Assembly: GCA_038321965.1 (NCBI GenBank)
Contig: JBBQFL010000007.1
Span: forward strand, 81,935-145,934
Direction: 5' to 3'
Length of the DNA stretch: 64,000 nt
Origin: UKL13-2 sp038321965
GTDB lineage: Bacteria > Pseudomonadota > Gammaproteobacteria > Burkholderiales > Usitatibacteraceae
The notes below the pieces were generated by a model, which saw only the letters and a list, made by a program, of their open reading frames with translations, did not search any database and was not told where the DNA came from. Shown here piece by piece: positions 27,602 through 37,716 of the stretch. How positions within the stretch are numbered: the first letter of the stretch is position 1; each line of letters starts with the position of its first letter. The position numbers and the translations under genes were made by a program.

Positions 27602-28459
27602 CTACGGCCGCATTGCGTGAATGATATCCAGGTAGTCCTTGCGGTCCGACGTGAAAAACCCGCGACGGATAAGGCAATCCAACGCAACCAGCGCTGCGTC
27701 CACGGTGAATTCAAACGGATCGTCTTCTAGCCGAGTCAAGATTTCCGCAATGGGCACACATTGGAATGCACTCACTTCGCCGTCGTTATTCTTTGGTACG
27801 AAGTCTTCTGGCAGGAGGATATCGTGCACGAACATGATTTCGTGGTGCATGCCTTCCTCGACCTCGCGCTTACAACGAACCACACCGGCACCATGTGCAG
27901 TAATCGCCAGCTCCTTCGCGATACCAGCTTCTTCAAAACTCTCCTTAACCAGCGTATCGAACGCGCCCATGCCACGGGAAATTCTGCCGGCGGCAAGGTT
28001 GTCCAGTTTGCCGGGATCGACCGCCTTGTTGTCGGCGCGAGTACTTATCCACATGTGTGGTTCCCCGCCTCTCATCGTCAGTCCGTTCAGATGCGAGGCG
28101 TACATGGTCAGGCCGAAATACCTTGAGGCTGCGCGTTCGATGTGGAACAGCGGCGGCGAATAAAAGGATTCCGCGACCGTGACCAGTTCGCCGCGCCAGC
28201 CGTTGATCACTGTTTCCGTTGCCAGCGATTCGACGACTTCTGCGAAGGCGACACTGCGATGCAATGGTGTTTCAAAGTCCCCCAGCATGCCGACACCGCG
28301 CGGGCGCACCGAAAAATATTCGGGCCATTGGCCAAGGTGCTCGGTGAAGGATCGTTTCATCCACCCAACCAGCACACCTTCGACCGTAAATGGCAGCAAA
28401 CTGTCTGCCGGGTCAAACGCGCATGCGGTTTGCACAAATGCGTCCAAGTCTCTTTGCAT
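27602..28459 (-). CDS. Nudix hydrolase with DUF4743 N-terminal domain
   Basis: 285 residues from the ATG at 28459; an open extension to 28573 lacks family character. The N-terminal half (AFDPADSLLPFTVEGVLVGWMKRSF) is the DUF4743 domain found with fungal TNR3 and plant NUDT20/24. The Nudix box is visible around residues 190-210 (ISRGMGAFDTLVKESFEEAGI), with REUxEE reading KESFEE. Relatives hydrolyse damaged thiamine diphosphate derivatives (oxy- and oxothiamine diphosphate). This is a house-cleaning role inferred from the family. It is divergent from dadA. Confidence 0.85.
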   Translation of the reverse strand: MQRDLDAFVQTACAFDPADSLLPFTVEGVLVGWMKRSFTEHLGQWPEYFSVRPRGVGMLGDFETPLHRSVAFAEVVESLATETVINGWRGELVTVAESFYSPPLFHIERAASRYFGLTMYASHLNGLTMRGGEPHMWISTRADNKAVDPGKLDNLAAGRISRGMGAFDTLVKESFEEAGIAKELAITAHGAGVVRCKREVEEGMHHEIMFVHDILLPEDFVPKNNDGEVSAFQCVPIAEILTRLEDDPFEFTVDAALVALDCLIRRGFFTSDRKDYLDIIHAMRP

Positions 28460-28617
28460 TGAAATGCACCGGTTATTTTTCACAATGGTAACGCAAACGC
28501 AACAACGCGTCGGTTTTAACGCCGTTGCCACCGGCTTGGCCGGACTGCTAGACTTCGCGGCTTCGCTGATCAACGTACAGCGGTAACCGCCGGGCGCATA
28601 CCCGTTTGGAGCAGAAA

Positions 28618-29871
28618 ATGAAGGTCATCGTGATGGGCGCAGGCATCGTTGGTACCGCCAGCGCCTGGTATCTGGCCAAATGTGGGCATGAAGTAACGGT
28701 CATTGATCGCCAGCCGGGCGCGGGGCTGGAAACCAGTTTCGCCAACGGCGCGCAGATTTCCGTTTCGCAGTCAGAGCCATGGGCCAATCCATCTGCACCG
28801 TTCAAGGTGTTGAAGTGGCTGACGCAGGAAGATGCGCCCCTGCTGTTTCGGCCGAAATTCGAATGGCACCAACTTTCATGGGGCATGCGCTTCATGATCG
28901 AGTGCCTGCCCTGGCGGTTTCGACACAACATCCGCGAAATGGTCAATCTGGGCTTGTACAGCCGCCAGGCGCTGCAGGAACTGCGACAGGAAACCAATAT
29001 CGAGTACGACCATTTGACGCGCGGCATCCTGCAGTTCTACACCAGCAAAGCCGATTTCGAAGCGGGCAAGGCGGCGTCGGTGCTGTTGCGCCAGTACGGC
29101 ATCGAGCGCGACGTGAAGACGGTAGAAGAAGCGATTGCCATCGAGCCCGCATTGCACCAGATTCGCGATCGACTGGCCGGCGCCACCTATTCGTCGACCG
29201 ATGAATCAGGCGACGCCTTCAAATTCACCCAAAACCTGGCCGCGCTGTGTGCAACCAAAGGGGTGAAATTCAAATATGGCGCCACGGTGGAGGCCATTGA
29301 AACTGACCACGGCAAGGTTAGCGGTTTGCGTCTGCGCCATTCAACCGGCCATACCGAGACCGATACAGCCGACGCATACGTTTGTGCGATGGGCAGCTAC
29401 AGCTATCTCATGTTGAAGCCGATCGGCATCACTATTCCCGTTTATCCCGCCAAGGGTTATTCGGCTACGCTTTCCACCGATGGCTTCGAAGGCGCACCGA
29501 TGGTGAGCCTGACAGATGAGGCCATGAAAATTGTTTTTTCACGCATTGGCGACCGCATGCGTATCGCCGGCACCGCAGAGCTGGACGGCTACAGCACCCA
29601 TCTTTCATTGGTGCGCACCGAAGCGCTCGTCAAGCGGGCGCGCGAACTCTTTCCCAAGGCTGCCGACTACGATCACCCGGTCTATTGGACTGGCTTGCGC
29701 CCGGCAACGCCATCCAATTGTCCGTTGATTGGCCGCAGCCGCATTCCCAATCTGTTTCTGAACACCGGGCACGGTACGCTGGGTTGGACAGAGGGCTGCG
29801 GATCGGGAAAGGCGCTCGCGGATTTCATTTCCGGCAGGAAACCGGATGTTGACTATCAGTTCCTGCACTAA
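28618..29871 (+). CDS. dadA: D-amino acid dehydrogenase small subunit
   Basis: 417 residues, the usual DadA length. The ATG at 28618 has GGAG 6 nt upstream; a TTG four codons earlier is less likely. The FAD-binding Rossmann start MKVIVMGAGIVGTASAWYLA is followed by VIDRQPGAGLETSFANGAQISVSQSEPWANP, diagnostic for DadA. The end (YWTGLRPATPSNCPLIGRS...TGHGTLGWTEGCGSGKALAD) is also canonical. It oxidatively deaminates D-amino acids at the membrane and passes electrons to the quinone pool. Threonine dehydratase follows 6 bp downstream, so the pair forms an amino-acid catabolic unit. No racemase gene is present here. Confidence 0.95.
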   Translation: MKVIVMGAGIVGTASAWYLAKCGHEVTVIDRQPGAGLETSFANGAQISVSQSEPWANPSAPFKVLKWLTQEDAPLLFRPKFEWHQLSWGMRFMIECLPWRFRHNIREMVNLGLYSRQALQELRQETNIEYDHLTRGILQFYTSKADFEAGKAASVLLRQYGIERDVKTVEEAIAIEPALHQIRDRLAGATYSSTDESGDAFKFTQNLAALCATKGVKFKYGATVEAIETDHGKVSGLRLRHSTGHTETDTADAYVCAMGSYSYLMLKPIGITIPVYPAKGYSATLSTDGFEGAPMVSLTDEAMKIVFSRIGDRMRIAGTAELDGYSTHLSLVRTEALVKRARELFPKAADYDHPVYWTGLRPATPSNCPLIGRSRIPNLFLNTGHGTLGWTEGCGSGKALADFISGRKPDVDYQFLH

Positions 29872-29877
29872 GCAATC

Positions 29878-31089
29878 ATGACAACCATTTCACTCGCCGA
29901 TATCCAGGCTGCTCGCGAAGTCCTCAAGGGGCACGTTGCCAATTCGCCTTGCATGTATTCACGAACGCTGTCGGAAATTACCGGCGCGCAGGTCTATCTC
30001 AAATTCGAAAACCTGCAGTTCACGGCGAGTTTCAAGGAACGCGGCGCGCTGAACAAGCTGGTGTCGCTGGATGCGAGGCAAAAGAAAAATGGTGTCATTG
30101 CCGCATCAGCGGGTAATCATGCGCAAGGCGTTGCGTATCACGCGACGCGTCTGGACATTCCCAGCACCATCGTCATGCCCAGGCACACGCCGAACGTGAA
30201 GGTGGAGATGACGCAGCGGCACGGCGCAGATGTTGTACTGTTTGGTGAAAACTTCGATGAAGCCAAAACACACGCGCTGCAGCTCTCAGCTGAACGAAAT
30301 CTGACCTTCGTCCATCCCTACGACGATGCGATGGTCATCGCCGGCCAAGGGACAATCGCGCTGGAAATGCTCGAGGCGTTTCCGCAACTGGACATGCTGT
30401 GTATCGCCATCGGCGGTGGTGGATTGATCAGCGGCATGGCGACGGCCGCAAAAGCGATTAAACCCGACATCGACATTGTGGGTGTGGAAATGCTGCGATT
30501 CCCGTCGATGGCCGCGGCGATCAGCGGAACGACGGCGACATTCGGCCAGTCAACGATTGCGGAAGGCATCGCCGTAAAAGAACCCGGCAAAATTACCCGC
30601 GTTATCGTCGAGAAACTGGTATCCGAAATCGTGCTGGTCGACGAGGGCGATATCGAGGAGGCGATTGTCATGCTGCTCGAAATCGAGAAGACGGTCGTGG
30701 AGGGCGCTGGCGCGGCGTCGTTGGCGGCCTTGCTCAAATATCGAAAGCGCTTCGAGGGCAAGCGCGTCGGGCTGGTGTTGTGCGGAGGCAATATCGATCC
30801 GCTGATGCTGGCCGAAATCATCCAGCGCGGTATGGTTCGCTCGGGCCGACTCTCGCGCCTGAAGGTCGAGCTGCGCGATATGCCAGGTGCATTGGCGCGC
30901 ATCACTGGTGTGATTGCCGAAGCCAATGCGAATATTGAGGAAGTCCATCATCAGCGGGCGTTTACCAATTTGCCGGTGCAAAGCGCGGAAGTGGAGTTTG
31001 TATTGAAAACCCGCAACGCTGCGCACGTGCAGGACATTGTTGAACGTCTATCCGTTGCCGGCTTCAAGGCCTACGTACCCGCCGGGTGA
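29878..31089 (+). CDS. ilvA: Threonine ammonia-lyase (medium form, with ACT domain)
   Basis: 403 residues. A PLP fold-type II catalytic domain carries the Schiff-base lysine in FTASFKERGALNKL, the phosphate-binding IGGGGLISGMATA, and SAGNHAQGVAYHA. A single C-terminal ACT domain (about 325-403, LSRLKVELRDMPGALARITGVIAEANANIEE) gives the one-ACT medium form rather than the two-ACT E. coli IlvA. It converts threonine to 2-oxobutyrate and ammonia. The ACT domain suggests regulation by an amino acid. Position right after dadA suggests a catabolic role, but isoleucine synthesis is also possible. Confidence 0.92.
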   Translation: MTTISLADIQAAREVLKGHVANSPCMYSRTLSEITGAQVYLKFENLQFTASFKERGALNKLVSLDARQKKNGVIAASAGNHAQGVAYHATRLDIPSTIVMPRHTPNVKVEMTQRHGADVVLFGENFDEAKTHALQLSAERNLTFVHPYDDAMVIAGQGTIALEMLEAFPQLDMLCIAIGGGGLISGMATAAKAIKPDIDIVGVEMLRFPSMAAAISGTTATFGQSTIAEGIAVKEPGKITRVIVEKLVSEIVLVDEGDIEEAIVMLLEIEKTVVEGAGAASLAALLKYRKRFEGKRVGLVLCGGNIDPLMLAEIIQRGMVRSGRLSRLKVELRDMPGALARITGVIAEANANIEEVHHQRAFTNLPVQSAEVEFVLKTRNAAHVQDIVERLSVAGFKAYVPAG

Positions 31090-31184
31090 GACCGATAAGG
31101 AGGAGTGTCGGCCCAAGCGGCACTTCGCACGTGTTATAGGTCGCGCGAAGCGAAAGTTCGCATTCAATCTGGCGCTGAAGCCCC

Positions 31185-34100
31185 TCAATACGGCTGCCGT
31201 TCAATATGTCTCACTTGCGTGATGCCATTGACGGTAGTGGTCATCGTCGCATTACTCGCATCATTGAAGTCCAGCGAAATAGTTCCCACGTTGACCGCCT
31301 TGAACGCAGCCGGGTTGTATGTCACACCCAGCCACGGCGATGATTCATGCGCGAACAGTTGCCCCGACCAGACCGTTCCATTCCAGCTGCCGCCTTGGGC
31401 GGTAAAGAAGATCGGCTTGCCGGCCGCATCGTAGGTGTACCAGATCGGGAACAGCACACGTCCTTGTTGGGCGATATTCATACCCCAGCCATCCTCGTCG
31501 GCAGTCGCCCACCACAGATCATTGGTACGCAGATTCGCACCCGGAGTCTCCAATGAGAAAATCTGCCGCTGGATCGACTTGGTCGCACTGATGCCATTGA
31601 TCGTATAGGCCAGTGTGGCGGTGCTGGCACTGGTGTAGGTAATGACGGCCGAGCCCACCGGTGCGCCGATGGCAAACTTGGACTTGTCGTAAGCACTGAA
31701 CGGTGACGAAGTCGCCAGGAACAGTGGCCCCGTGAAGACCGTGCCCGCCGCATTGAAACTGCCGCCCGGCATCACATACCAGACTGACTTGCCCTGTGCG
31801 TCGTAGGCGAAGATCACGTTGAACTGGATCGGGCCGTGCTGCGTGACTGACATACCCCAGCCGTTTTCTGACGTCCCCGCCCACCACATGTCGGTGTAAT
31901 CCTGCGGACCCTGGGCCACCACGCGCAGGTCGAAGTTGACTTGCTCAAATACCCTGTTGGACAAATGGGCTGGTGGATAGAAATAGCTGACCACGTATTG
32001 CTTGATGCCACCGGCAGACGCAGTCGCGGTTAGGGTACAGCTAGATACGGCTGCGTCGGTCGCGTTGGGCAGCATGGCAAGCGGGAGCTGGGCGCACCCG
32101 GGGATTGGCAGGCCATTCTCAAAGAAGGTGATTGTTCCAGCCGGGCTGTTCATCCTGACCAGTGCGGTGAGTGTGGCGGTGCGGCCAACCACAACCGGCG
32201 GCAGTGGATAGGCGGCGACGGATAATACCGCAGCATTGATGCTGATGGCCTGCGAGAAGCTGGTACTGGCCGGTACATTGATTGCATCACCCGAGTATTG
32301 GGCGAAGTATAGGCGCGGGCTCAGCGTCTGGTAGGCGCCCGGGGCGGTGCAGCTTGCCGAGCCGGCCACCAACGGAACTGCACTGCAGCCGGGGAGTACG
32401 AGTTGCCCGTTGTTGGCCAAGACGCTGAAGGTGACGGTGCCGGTCTGTGCGCCGCCGCTGGCCGATGCGCTGAGGACTACCGGTGCACCATAGAGGGCGA
32501 CGCCGACGTTCGACGACAGGGTAAATGTCGCACCGACAACCGGTGTCAGCGCAACTGACGCCGATGGCAAGCTCGTGCCGGCATTGCTGGTTGCGGTTAC
32601 CGCACAGCGGTAGGCCGTGTTATTGGTCAACCCGGACACCATGATTGGCGAAACTGTCGCTGTTGCTGTCACCGCTGGTAAACCGGCAGCAGTGCAGGTG
32701 GCGGTGTAGCTGGTGATGGCACTGCTGCCACGGTTCGCCGGTGCGGTGAACAGAAGCGTTACCGTGCCATTGCCCGGTGTGCCGGTGCCGATGGTGGGAG
32801 CACTTGGCGGAACAGGGTTCACCAGGACAGTTGCGCTGACCGATGCGCTCGCGTAATTGGCATTGCCGGCCTGTGTTGCAGTCACCGCGCAGGTACCGGC
32901 GCCGGTGATGGTGAGTTGATTGCCGGATACGCTACAGATGCCGCTTGCGCTACTGGTGCTGAAGGTGAAGGTGGTCAAGCCGCTACTTGATGTCGCACTC
33001 AACGTGATCGCTGAGGCACCGACGCTGACTGCCATGGCCGGGGTAAACGTGATCGTCTGGGTGGCAGGGTTGATGACGACGCTGGCATTGGCGGACGCAC
33101 TTGTGTAATTGGCATTACCGGCCTGGGTTGCAGTCACTGCGCAGGCACCGCCGCCGGTGACGGTGAGCTGATTGCCAGCGACTGTACAGATGGTGGCAGC
33201 GCTACTGGTGCTGAACGTGAAGGCGGTCAGTCCGCTTGAGGCAGTCGCGGTCAGCGTGATCGGCGATACGCCGAAGATGATTGGTGTGGCGGGAGTGAAG
33301 GTCACGGTCTGCGCGGCGCTGTTGATGTCGACACTGGCATTGGCGGATGCAATTGCGTAGTTGGCATTGCCGGTCTGGGTTGCGGCAATCGCGCAGCTGC
33401 CGCCGCCCGTGATGGAAAGTTGATTGCCAGCGACGGTGCAGACTGTGGCAGCACTGCTGGTGCTGAAGTTGAAGGTGGTCAGTCCGCTGGATGCAGTTGC
33501 GGCAAGCGTGATCGGCGATACACCGAACACCACGGGTGTGGCGGGCGCGAATGTCACCGTCTGGGTGGCGCTGTTGATGACGACACTGGCATTGCCGGAT
33601 GCACTTGTGTAATTGGCATTGCCGGCCTGGGTTGCAGTAATCGCGCAGGTGCCGCCGCCAGTGATGGTCAGTTGAATGCCGGTCACGGTGCAGATAGTGG
33701 CAGCACTGCTGGTGCTGAAGGTGAAGGCGGTCAGGCCGCTCGATGCCGTCGCGGTCAGCGCGATCGGTGAGACGCCAAACTTTACTGGCGACGCGGGCGC
33801 GAAATTTATCGTCTGGCTGCCGGCATTGATGACGACGTTGCCGTTTGCCGATGCGCTTGCAAAAGTCGCATTGCCGGCTTGAGCCGCCGTCAGTGCACAG
33901 TTACCCGCGCCCACAATCGTGAGCTGATTTCCCGTAACTGTACAAATAGTTGCGGCACTACTGGTGCCGAAGGTGAAGGTGGTCAACCCGCTAGATGCGG
34001 TGGCGGTGAGCGTGATTGGTGCGACACCGAAGTTGATTGGCGACGCAGGCACGAAAATTACGGTTTGTGCTCCCGGGTTAATGACGACGTTGGCATTGGC

Positions 34101-37100
34101 TGATGCGCCCGTGTAATTCGCATTACCGGCCTGAGCAGCGGTCACCGCACACGTACCGACACCAACAATCGTGAGTTGATTGCCGGTGACGGTACAAATA
34201 CTGGAAGCACTACTTGTGCTGAAGGTGAACGAAGTGAGCCCACTCGATGCCGCCGCCGAAAGCGTGATCGGTGCAGCGCCGGACGCCACCGGAGTAGCTG
34301 GGGTGAAGATCACCGTCTGGCTGGCAGAATTAATGACGACGTTGGCATTAGCCGATGCGCTGGTGTAACTCGCATCGCCAGCCTGGGCAGCGGTTAGCGC
34401 GCAGGTGCCAACACCCACAATCGTGAGCTGATTGCCGGTGACAGTACAAATGCTGGCAGCACTGCTGGTGCTGAAGGTGAAGGCGTTCAGGCCGCTGGAC
34501 GCGGTTGCGGCGAGCGTGATCGGCGATGCACCGAACACGACCGGAGTAGCTGGCGTGAAGGTCACCGTCTGGCTGGCAGTATTTATGAAGACGTTGGCAT
34601 TGCTTGATGCGCTGGCGTAGCTCGCATTGCCAGCTTGCGTTGCCGTGAGAGCACAGGTGCCGCCACCAACGATGGTGAGCTGATTGCCGGTGACGGTGCA
34701 GATATTGGCTGCGCTACTGGTGCTGAAGGTAAAGGCCGTAAGCGCGCTCGATGCGGTCGCAGTCAGCGTGATTGATGCGACACCGAAGGCCACCGGTGTG
34801 GCCGGGGTGAAGGTGACTGTCTGTGCCGCAGGCGCAATCGTCAATGCGAAGGCCGCATTGCCGGTGCCGCCGCTCGCATCGGTCACCGTCACCGAGAAGC
34901 TGGCGTTGACGCCTGCAGTCGGCGTGCCAGAAATGACGCCGCCTGTACTGAGCGTCAACCCTGCAGGCAACGCTCCGGCTGTTACCGCAAACGAGAGCGC
35001 TCCCACACCGCCAGTGGCCGCAATGGTTTGGTTGTAGGCGACACCGACTGTGCCCGCTGCTAAGGAAGCGGCGGTAGTAATAGTCGGTGGTGCGACTAGC
35101 GTGAACGTAAATACCGTCGGTGCACCGATCACATTCGCAGCGCTATCAATGGAGGTGCCTTGCATCGCATCCACCGCGAATAGCGAAACCGTATTGAGGC
35201 CCAAGGTCAGTCCAGAAAGTGCGGCGGCATACGGCCCGCTGCCCGTGGCGGCAGTGAAGGTGCCCTGACCATCATTCACACGATAATAAACGGCGCGTAC
35301 GGCTGGGTCCGTTGGGGAATAGGCACCGCTCACCGTGAGAGAGAGTGTGGGATTGGCAAGGCTCGTGACATTACCGCCTGCCATGCTCACCGCCGTGGCG
35401 TGGCGGGTAGCGCTCGTGGTCGCGACATCAATGACAGTGACGTTGGCGCCGCTTATATTGGTCACATAGGTCTTGTTGGTTACGGGGTTGACGGCGACGG
35501 CATACGGGAAGGATCCCACCGCCGAGAGGGTGGTAGTGCCATTGGTCACGCCGTCGATCACGGTAACGGTGCCGCCCCCATTCGCAACATAAATCTGATT
35601 GGTCGCTTGATTCACGGCAACCAGACGCGGGTTGATGCCCGCCGCGACGTTCGTGACGCTGTTGGTCGCGCCGTCGATGATAGTAACGTTGTTACTGTTT
35701 AGATTCGCCACATAAATTTTATTGGTGATCGGGTTCACCCCGATGGCCTGGGGATTCGTGCCCGCGGGCACCAAAGCGGAGGTGTTACTCGACGCGTCGA
35801 TCACTGTGACGTCGCCGCCGCTGTTATTCGCCACATAAATCTTGTTGGTCGTCAGGTTGACAGCGACCGCAAACGGGCCGCTTCCCGCCGCGATGGTCGT
35901 CGCAATGTTGGTTGCGCCGTCGATCACCGTGACGCCGCCACCTTGATTCGTCACGTAAATCTTGTTGGACACTAAGTTGATGTCGATTGCACCGGGCGCG
36001 GTCCCAGCCGCGACCGTCGCGACGACTGTATTGGTCGCGCCATTGATCACCGAGACGTTGTTGCTGCTGTAATTCGCCACATAAATGTTGTTTGTTACTG
36101 GATTCACCGCGACCGCCACGGGAAATGATCCTGCTGCGACAGTCGCGGTGCTGTTAGTTGCCCCATCGATCACGGTGACGTTGTTGCTGCCGCCATTCGC
36201 CACATAAATCTTGCTGTTCACCGGGTTGACGGCGACGGCTCTGGGACTGGTGCCCGTCGCAACGGTCGCGGTGCTGTTGGTCGCGCCATCGATTACGGTG
36301 ACATTGGCGCTGCCTCGATTTGCCACATAAATTTTGTTGCTCGTGGAGTTGATGCCCACGGCATAGGGCGTGGTTCCCGTCGCCACCGAGGCGCGGGTAT
36401 TGGTTGCGCCGTCAATTACTGTAACGTTGTTGCTGCTGACATTCGCCACATAAATCTTGTTGGTCACCGGGTTGATGGCGACGGCAGTGGGTTGGGTGCC
36501 CGCCGCGACGGTCGTGGCGACGTTGGTCGCGCCGTCGATCACCGTGATGTTGGCGCTGTTGAAATTCGCCACATAAATCTTATTGGTCACCGGGTTGATG
36601 GCGACGACCGAGGGCTGGCTACCCGCCGCGACTGTTGCAGTACTGTTGGTCGCGCCGTCGATCACCGTGACGTTGGCGCTGCCGTAATTCGCCACATAAA
36701 TCTTGTTGGTCACCGGGTTGATGGCGACGGCCGAGGGCTGGTTACCCGCCGCGACGGTTGTTGTGCTGTTGGTCGCGCCGTCGATCACCGTGACGTTGTT
36801 GCTGCTGACATTCGCAGCATAAATCTTGTTGGTCACCGGGTTGATGGCGACACTCTGGGGAAAGGAGCCCGCTGCGATGGTCGTAGTGCTGTTGCTCGCG
36901 CCGTCGATCACCGTGACGTTGTTGCTGCTGACATTCGCCACATAAATCTTGTTGGTCACCGGGTTGATGGCGACGGCCCAGGGCTGGCTACCCGCCGCGA
37001 CGGTCGTGGTAGCGTTGGTCGCGCCATCGATCACCGTGACGTCGGCGCTGCCGTAATTCGCCACATAAATTTTGTTGGTCACCGGGTTGATGGCGACCGC

Positions 37101-37403
37101 AAAGGGGTTGACGCCCACCGCGACGGTCGTGCTGCTGCTGGTCGCGCCGTCGATCACCGTGACGTTGGCGCTGCTGTAATTCGCCACATAAATCTTGTTA
37201 GTCACCGGGTTGATGGCGACGGCGCTTGGACTGACACCTGCGGTGATGGACACTTGCGCGGATGCCAGACTAGCCAGTCCAAGACTGGCCAATAACGCCA
37301 GCAAGATGTGACGCCATGGCCTCGTCCGCGTTGCACTCATGCACATGCTGCGCAAGCGAGTGGCAAAGTCGAGAAAAGTCTGAAAGATTTGGCTATTCAT
37401 CAT
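31185..37403 (-). CDS. Giant secreted repeat protein: YVTN propeller, Ig-like array, Fn3, duplicated C-terminal module
   Basis: 2072 residues. The ATG at 37403 has AAGGA about 9 nt upstream and gives an extended signal peptide (cleavage near SLASAQ, residue 50). Residues 61-668 are 15 YVTN-type repeats of about 41 residues (INPVTNKIYVAN...NVTVIDGATN), enough for two seven-bladed propellers. Next come a linker, a putative-Ig module (about 770-855), eight 84-residue Cys-pair Ig-like repeats, an Fn3 domain (PSAPTIGTGTPGNGTVTLLF) and Ig-like domains. The end has two copies of a Trp-rich module (LWWATADEDGWGMNIAQQG). No membrane anchor or barrel is visible; it is probably an exported adhesin- or matrix-like protein. 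Confidence 0.88.
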   Translation of the reverse strand: MMNSQIFQTFLDFATRLRSMCMSATRTRPWRHILLALLASLGLASLASAQVSITAGVSPSAVAINPVTNKIYVANYSSANVTVIDGATSSSTTVAVGVNPFAVAINPVTNKIYVANYGSADVTVIDGATNATTTVAAGSQPWAVAINPVTNKIYVANVSSNNVTVIDGASNSTTTIAAGSFPQSVAINPVTNKIYAANVSSNNVTVIDGATNSTTTVAAGNQPSAVAINPVTNKIYVANYGSANVTVIDGATNSTATVAAGSQPSVVAINPVTNKIYVANFNSANITVIDGATNVATTVAAGTQPTAVAINPVTNKIYVANVSSNNVTVIDGATNTRASVATGTTPYAVGINSTSNKIYVANRGSANVTVIDGATNSTATVATGTSPRAVAVNPVNSKIYVANGGSNNVTVIDGATNSTATVAAGSFPVAVAVNPVTNNIYVANYSSNNVSVINGATNTVVATVAAGTAPGAIDINLVSNKIYVTNQGGGVTVIDGATNIATTIAAGSGPFAVAVNLTTNKIYVANNSGGDVTVIDASSNTSALVPAGTNPQAIGVNPITNKIYVANLNSNNVTIIDGATNSVTNVAAGINPRLVAVNQATNQIYVANGGGTVTVIDGVTNGTTTLSAVGSFPYAVAVNPVTNKTYVTNISGANVTVIDVATTSATRHATAVSMAGGNVTSLANPTLSLTVSGAYSPTDPAVRAVYYRVNDGQGTFTAATGSGPYAAALSGLTLGLNTVSLFAVDAMQGTSIDSAANVIGAPTVFTFTLVAPPTITTAASLAAGTVGVAYNQTIAATGGVGALSFAVTAGALPAGLTLSTGGVISGTPTAGVNASFSVTVTDASGGTGNAAFALTIAPAAQTVTFTPATPVAFGVASITLTATASSALTAFTFSTSSAANICTVTGNQLTIVGGGTCALTATQAGNASYASASSNANVFINTASQTVTFTPATPVVFGASPITLAATASSGLNAFTFSTSSAASICTVTGNQLTIVGVGTCALTAAQAGDASYTSASANANVVINSASQTVIFTPATPVASGAAPITLSAAASSGLTSFTFSTSSASSICTVTGNQLTIVGVGTCAVTAAQAGNANYTGASANANVVINPGAQTVIFVPASPINFGVAPITLTATASSGLTTFTFGTSSAATICTVTGNQLTIVGAGNCALTAAQAGNATFASASANGNVVINAGSQTINFAPASPVKFGVSPIALTATASSGLTAFTFSTSSAATICTVTGIQLTITGGGTCAITATQAGNANYTSASGNASVVINSATQTVTFAPATPVVFGVSPITLAATASSGLTTFNFSTSSAATVCTVAGNQLSITGGGSCAIAATQTGNANYAIASANASVDINSAAQTVTFTPATPIIFGVSPITLTATASSGLTAFTFSTSSAATICTVAGNQLTVTGGGACAVTATQAGNANYTSASANASVVINPATQTITFTPAMAVSVGASAITLSATSSSGLTTFTFSTSSASGICSVSGNQLTITGAGTCAVTATQAGNANYASASVSATVLVNPVPPSAPTIGTGTPGNGTVTLLFTAPANRGSSAITSYTATCTAAGLPAVTATATVSPIMVSGLTNNTAYRCAVTATSNAGTSLPSASVALTPVVGATFTLSSNVGVALYGAPVVLSASASGGAQTGTVTFSVLANNGQLVLPGCSAVPLVAGSASCTAPGAYQTLSPRLYFAQYSGDAINVPASTSFSQAISINAAVLSVAAYPLPPVVVGRTATLTALVRMNSPAGTITFFENGLPIPGCAQLPLAMLPNATDAAVSSCTLTATASAGGIKQYVVSYFYPPAHLSNRVFEQVNFDLRVVAQGPQDYTDMWWAGTSENGWGMSVTQHGPIQFNVIFAYDAQGKSVWYVMPGGSFNAAGTVFTGPLFLATSSPFSAYDKSKFAIGAPVGSAVITYTSASTATLAYTINGISATKSIQRQIFSLETPGANLRTNDLWWATADEDGWGMNIAQQGRVLFPIWYTYDAAGKPIFFTAQGGSWNGTVWSGQLFAHESSPWLGVTYNPAAFKAVNVGTISLDFNDASNATMTTTVNGITQVRHIERQPY
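32808..34823 (-). repeat. Eight tandem 252-bp repeats coding 84-residue Ig-like modules
   Basis: The array is strictly periodic: Gln codons that open each module fall every 252 bp with no insertion or deletion. Each module has FTFSTSS, ICTVTGNQLTI and TCA..A.QAGNA.Y, with two cysteines about 15 residues apart, likely a disulfide. The repeats differ by scattered substitutions, so the copies are not recent. Confidence 0.95.
35400..37223 (-). repeat. Fifteen tandem ~123-bp repeats coding YVTN propeller blades
   Basis: Units of 41 codons, with single 40- and 42-codon variants and a partial last unit. Core is NPVTNKIYVAN...NVTVIDGATN...AAG..P. The N-terminal seven are the most alike, for example long runs of the same codons from 36.5 to 37.2 kb. 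This suggests more recent duplication or conversion at that end. Confidence 0.93.
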
Positions 37404-37716
37404 GTGTGCCGATCCTTGTTGGGTTTTGCACGATTGCTTCTCCGCCTTGTTGTCACTCGCCTACAGAGATTCATGCGACGCTGTTCACTTTTGTCGCCGC
37501 CGGGAAAAGCTTCTTTCATGGGCTTGCTAATGAACACGGCAACATGGGCGAGCGCCACACAAGCTATCCGGACTATAGGAAAGCCCTCCAATCCAAACAA
37601 TGGGGAATATTCAGCACTTGTAGCGACGACAGACGTGATAACGTCGGCCCGAATTTACTGGACAGGAATCCCGCCAGGTCAGATAACCCGGCAGGCTGCG
37701 TCAGGAAGAGATCAAC
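37404..37716. other. Gap upstream of the giant repeat protein
   Basis: 313 bp between the giant gene and the Crp-like gene on the same strand. Short plus-strand frames are not credible. It should carry the giant gene's promoter; I see no clear Crp-type TGTGA-N6-TCACA site. Confidence 0.4.

Noticed and set aside
32920..35037. Series of plus-strand frames starting every 252 bp
   Set aside because: They are shadows of the Ig repeat array on the minus strand; the spacing merely mirrors the repeat period.
35400..37223. CRISPR-like regular spacing of short similar segments
   Set aside because: Repeats are adjacent, coding and about 123 bp with no unique spacers; no cas genes are present.
36492..37295. 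Long plus-strand open frame with DHRDVGA repeats opposite the YVTN array
   Set aside because: It is the antisense of the propeller repeats; its periodicity comes from the 123-bp units and it has no start signal or family.
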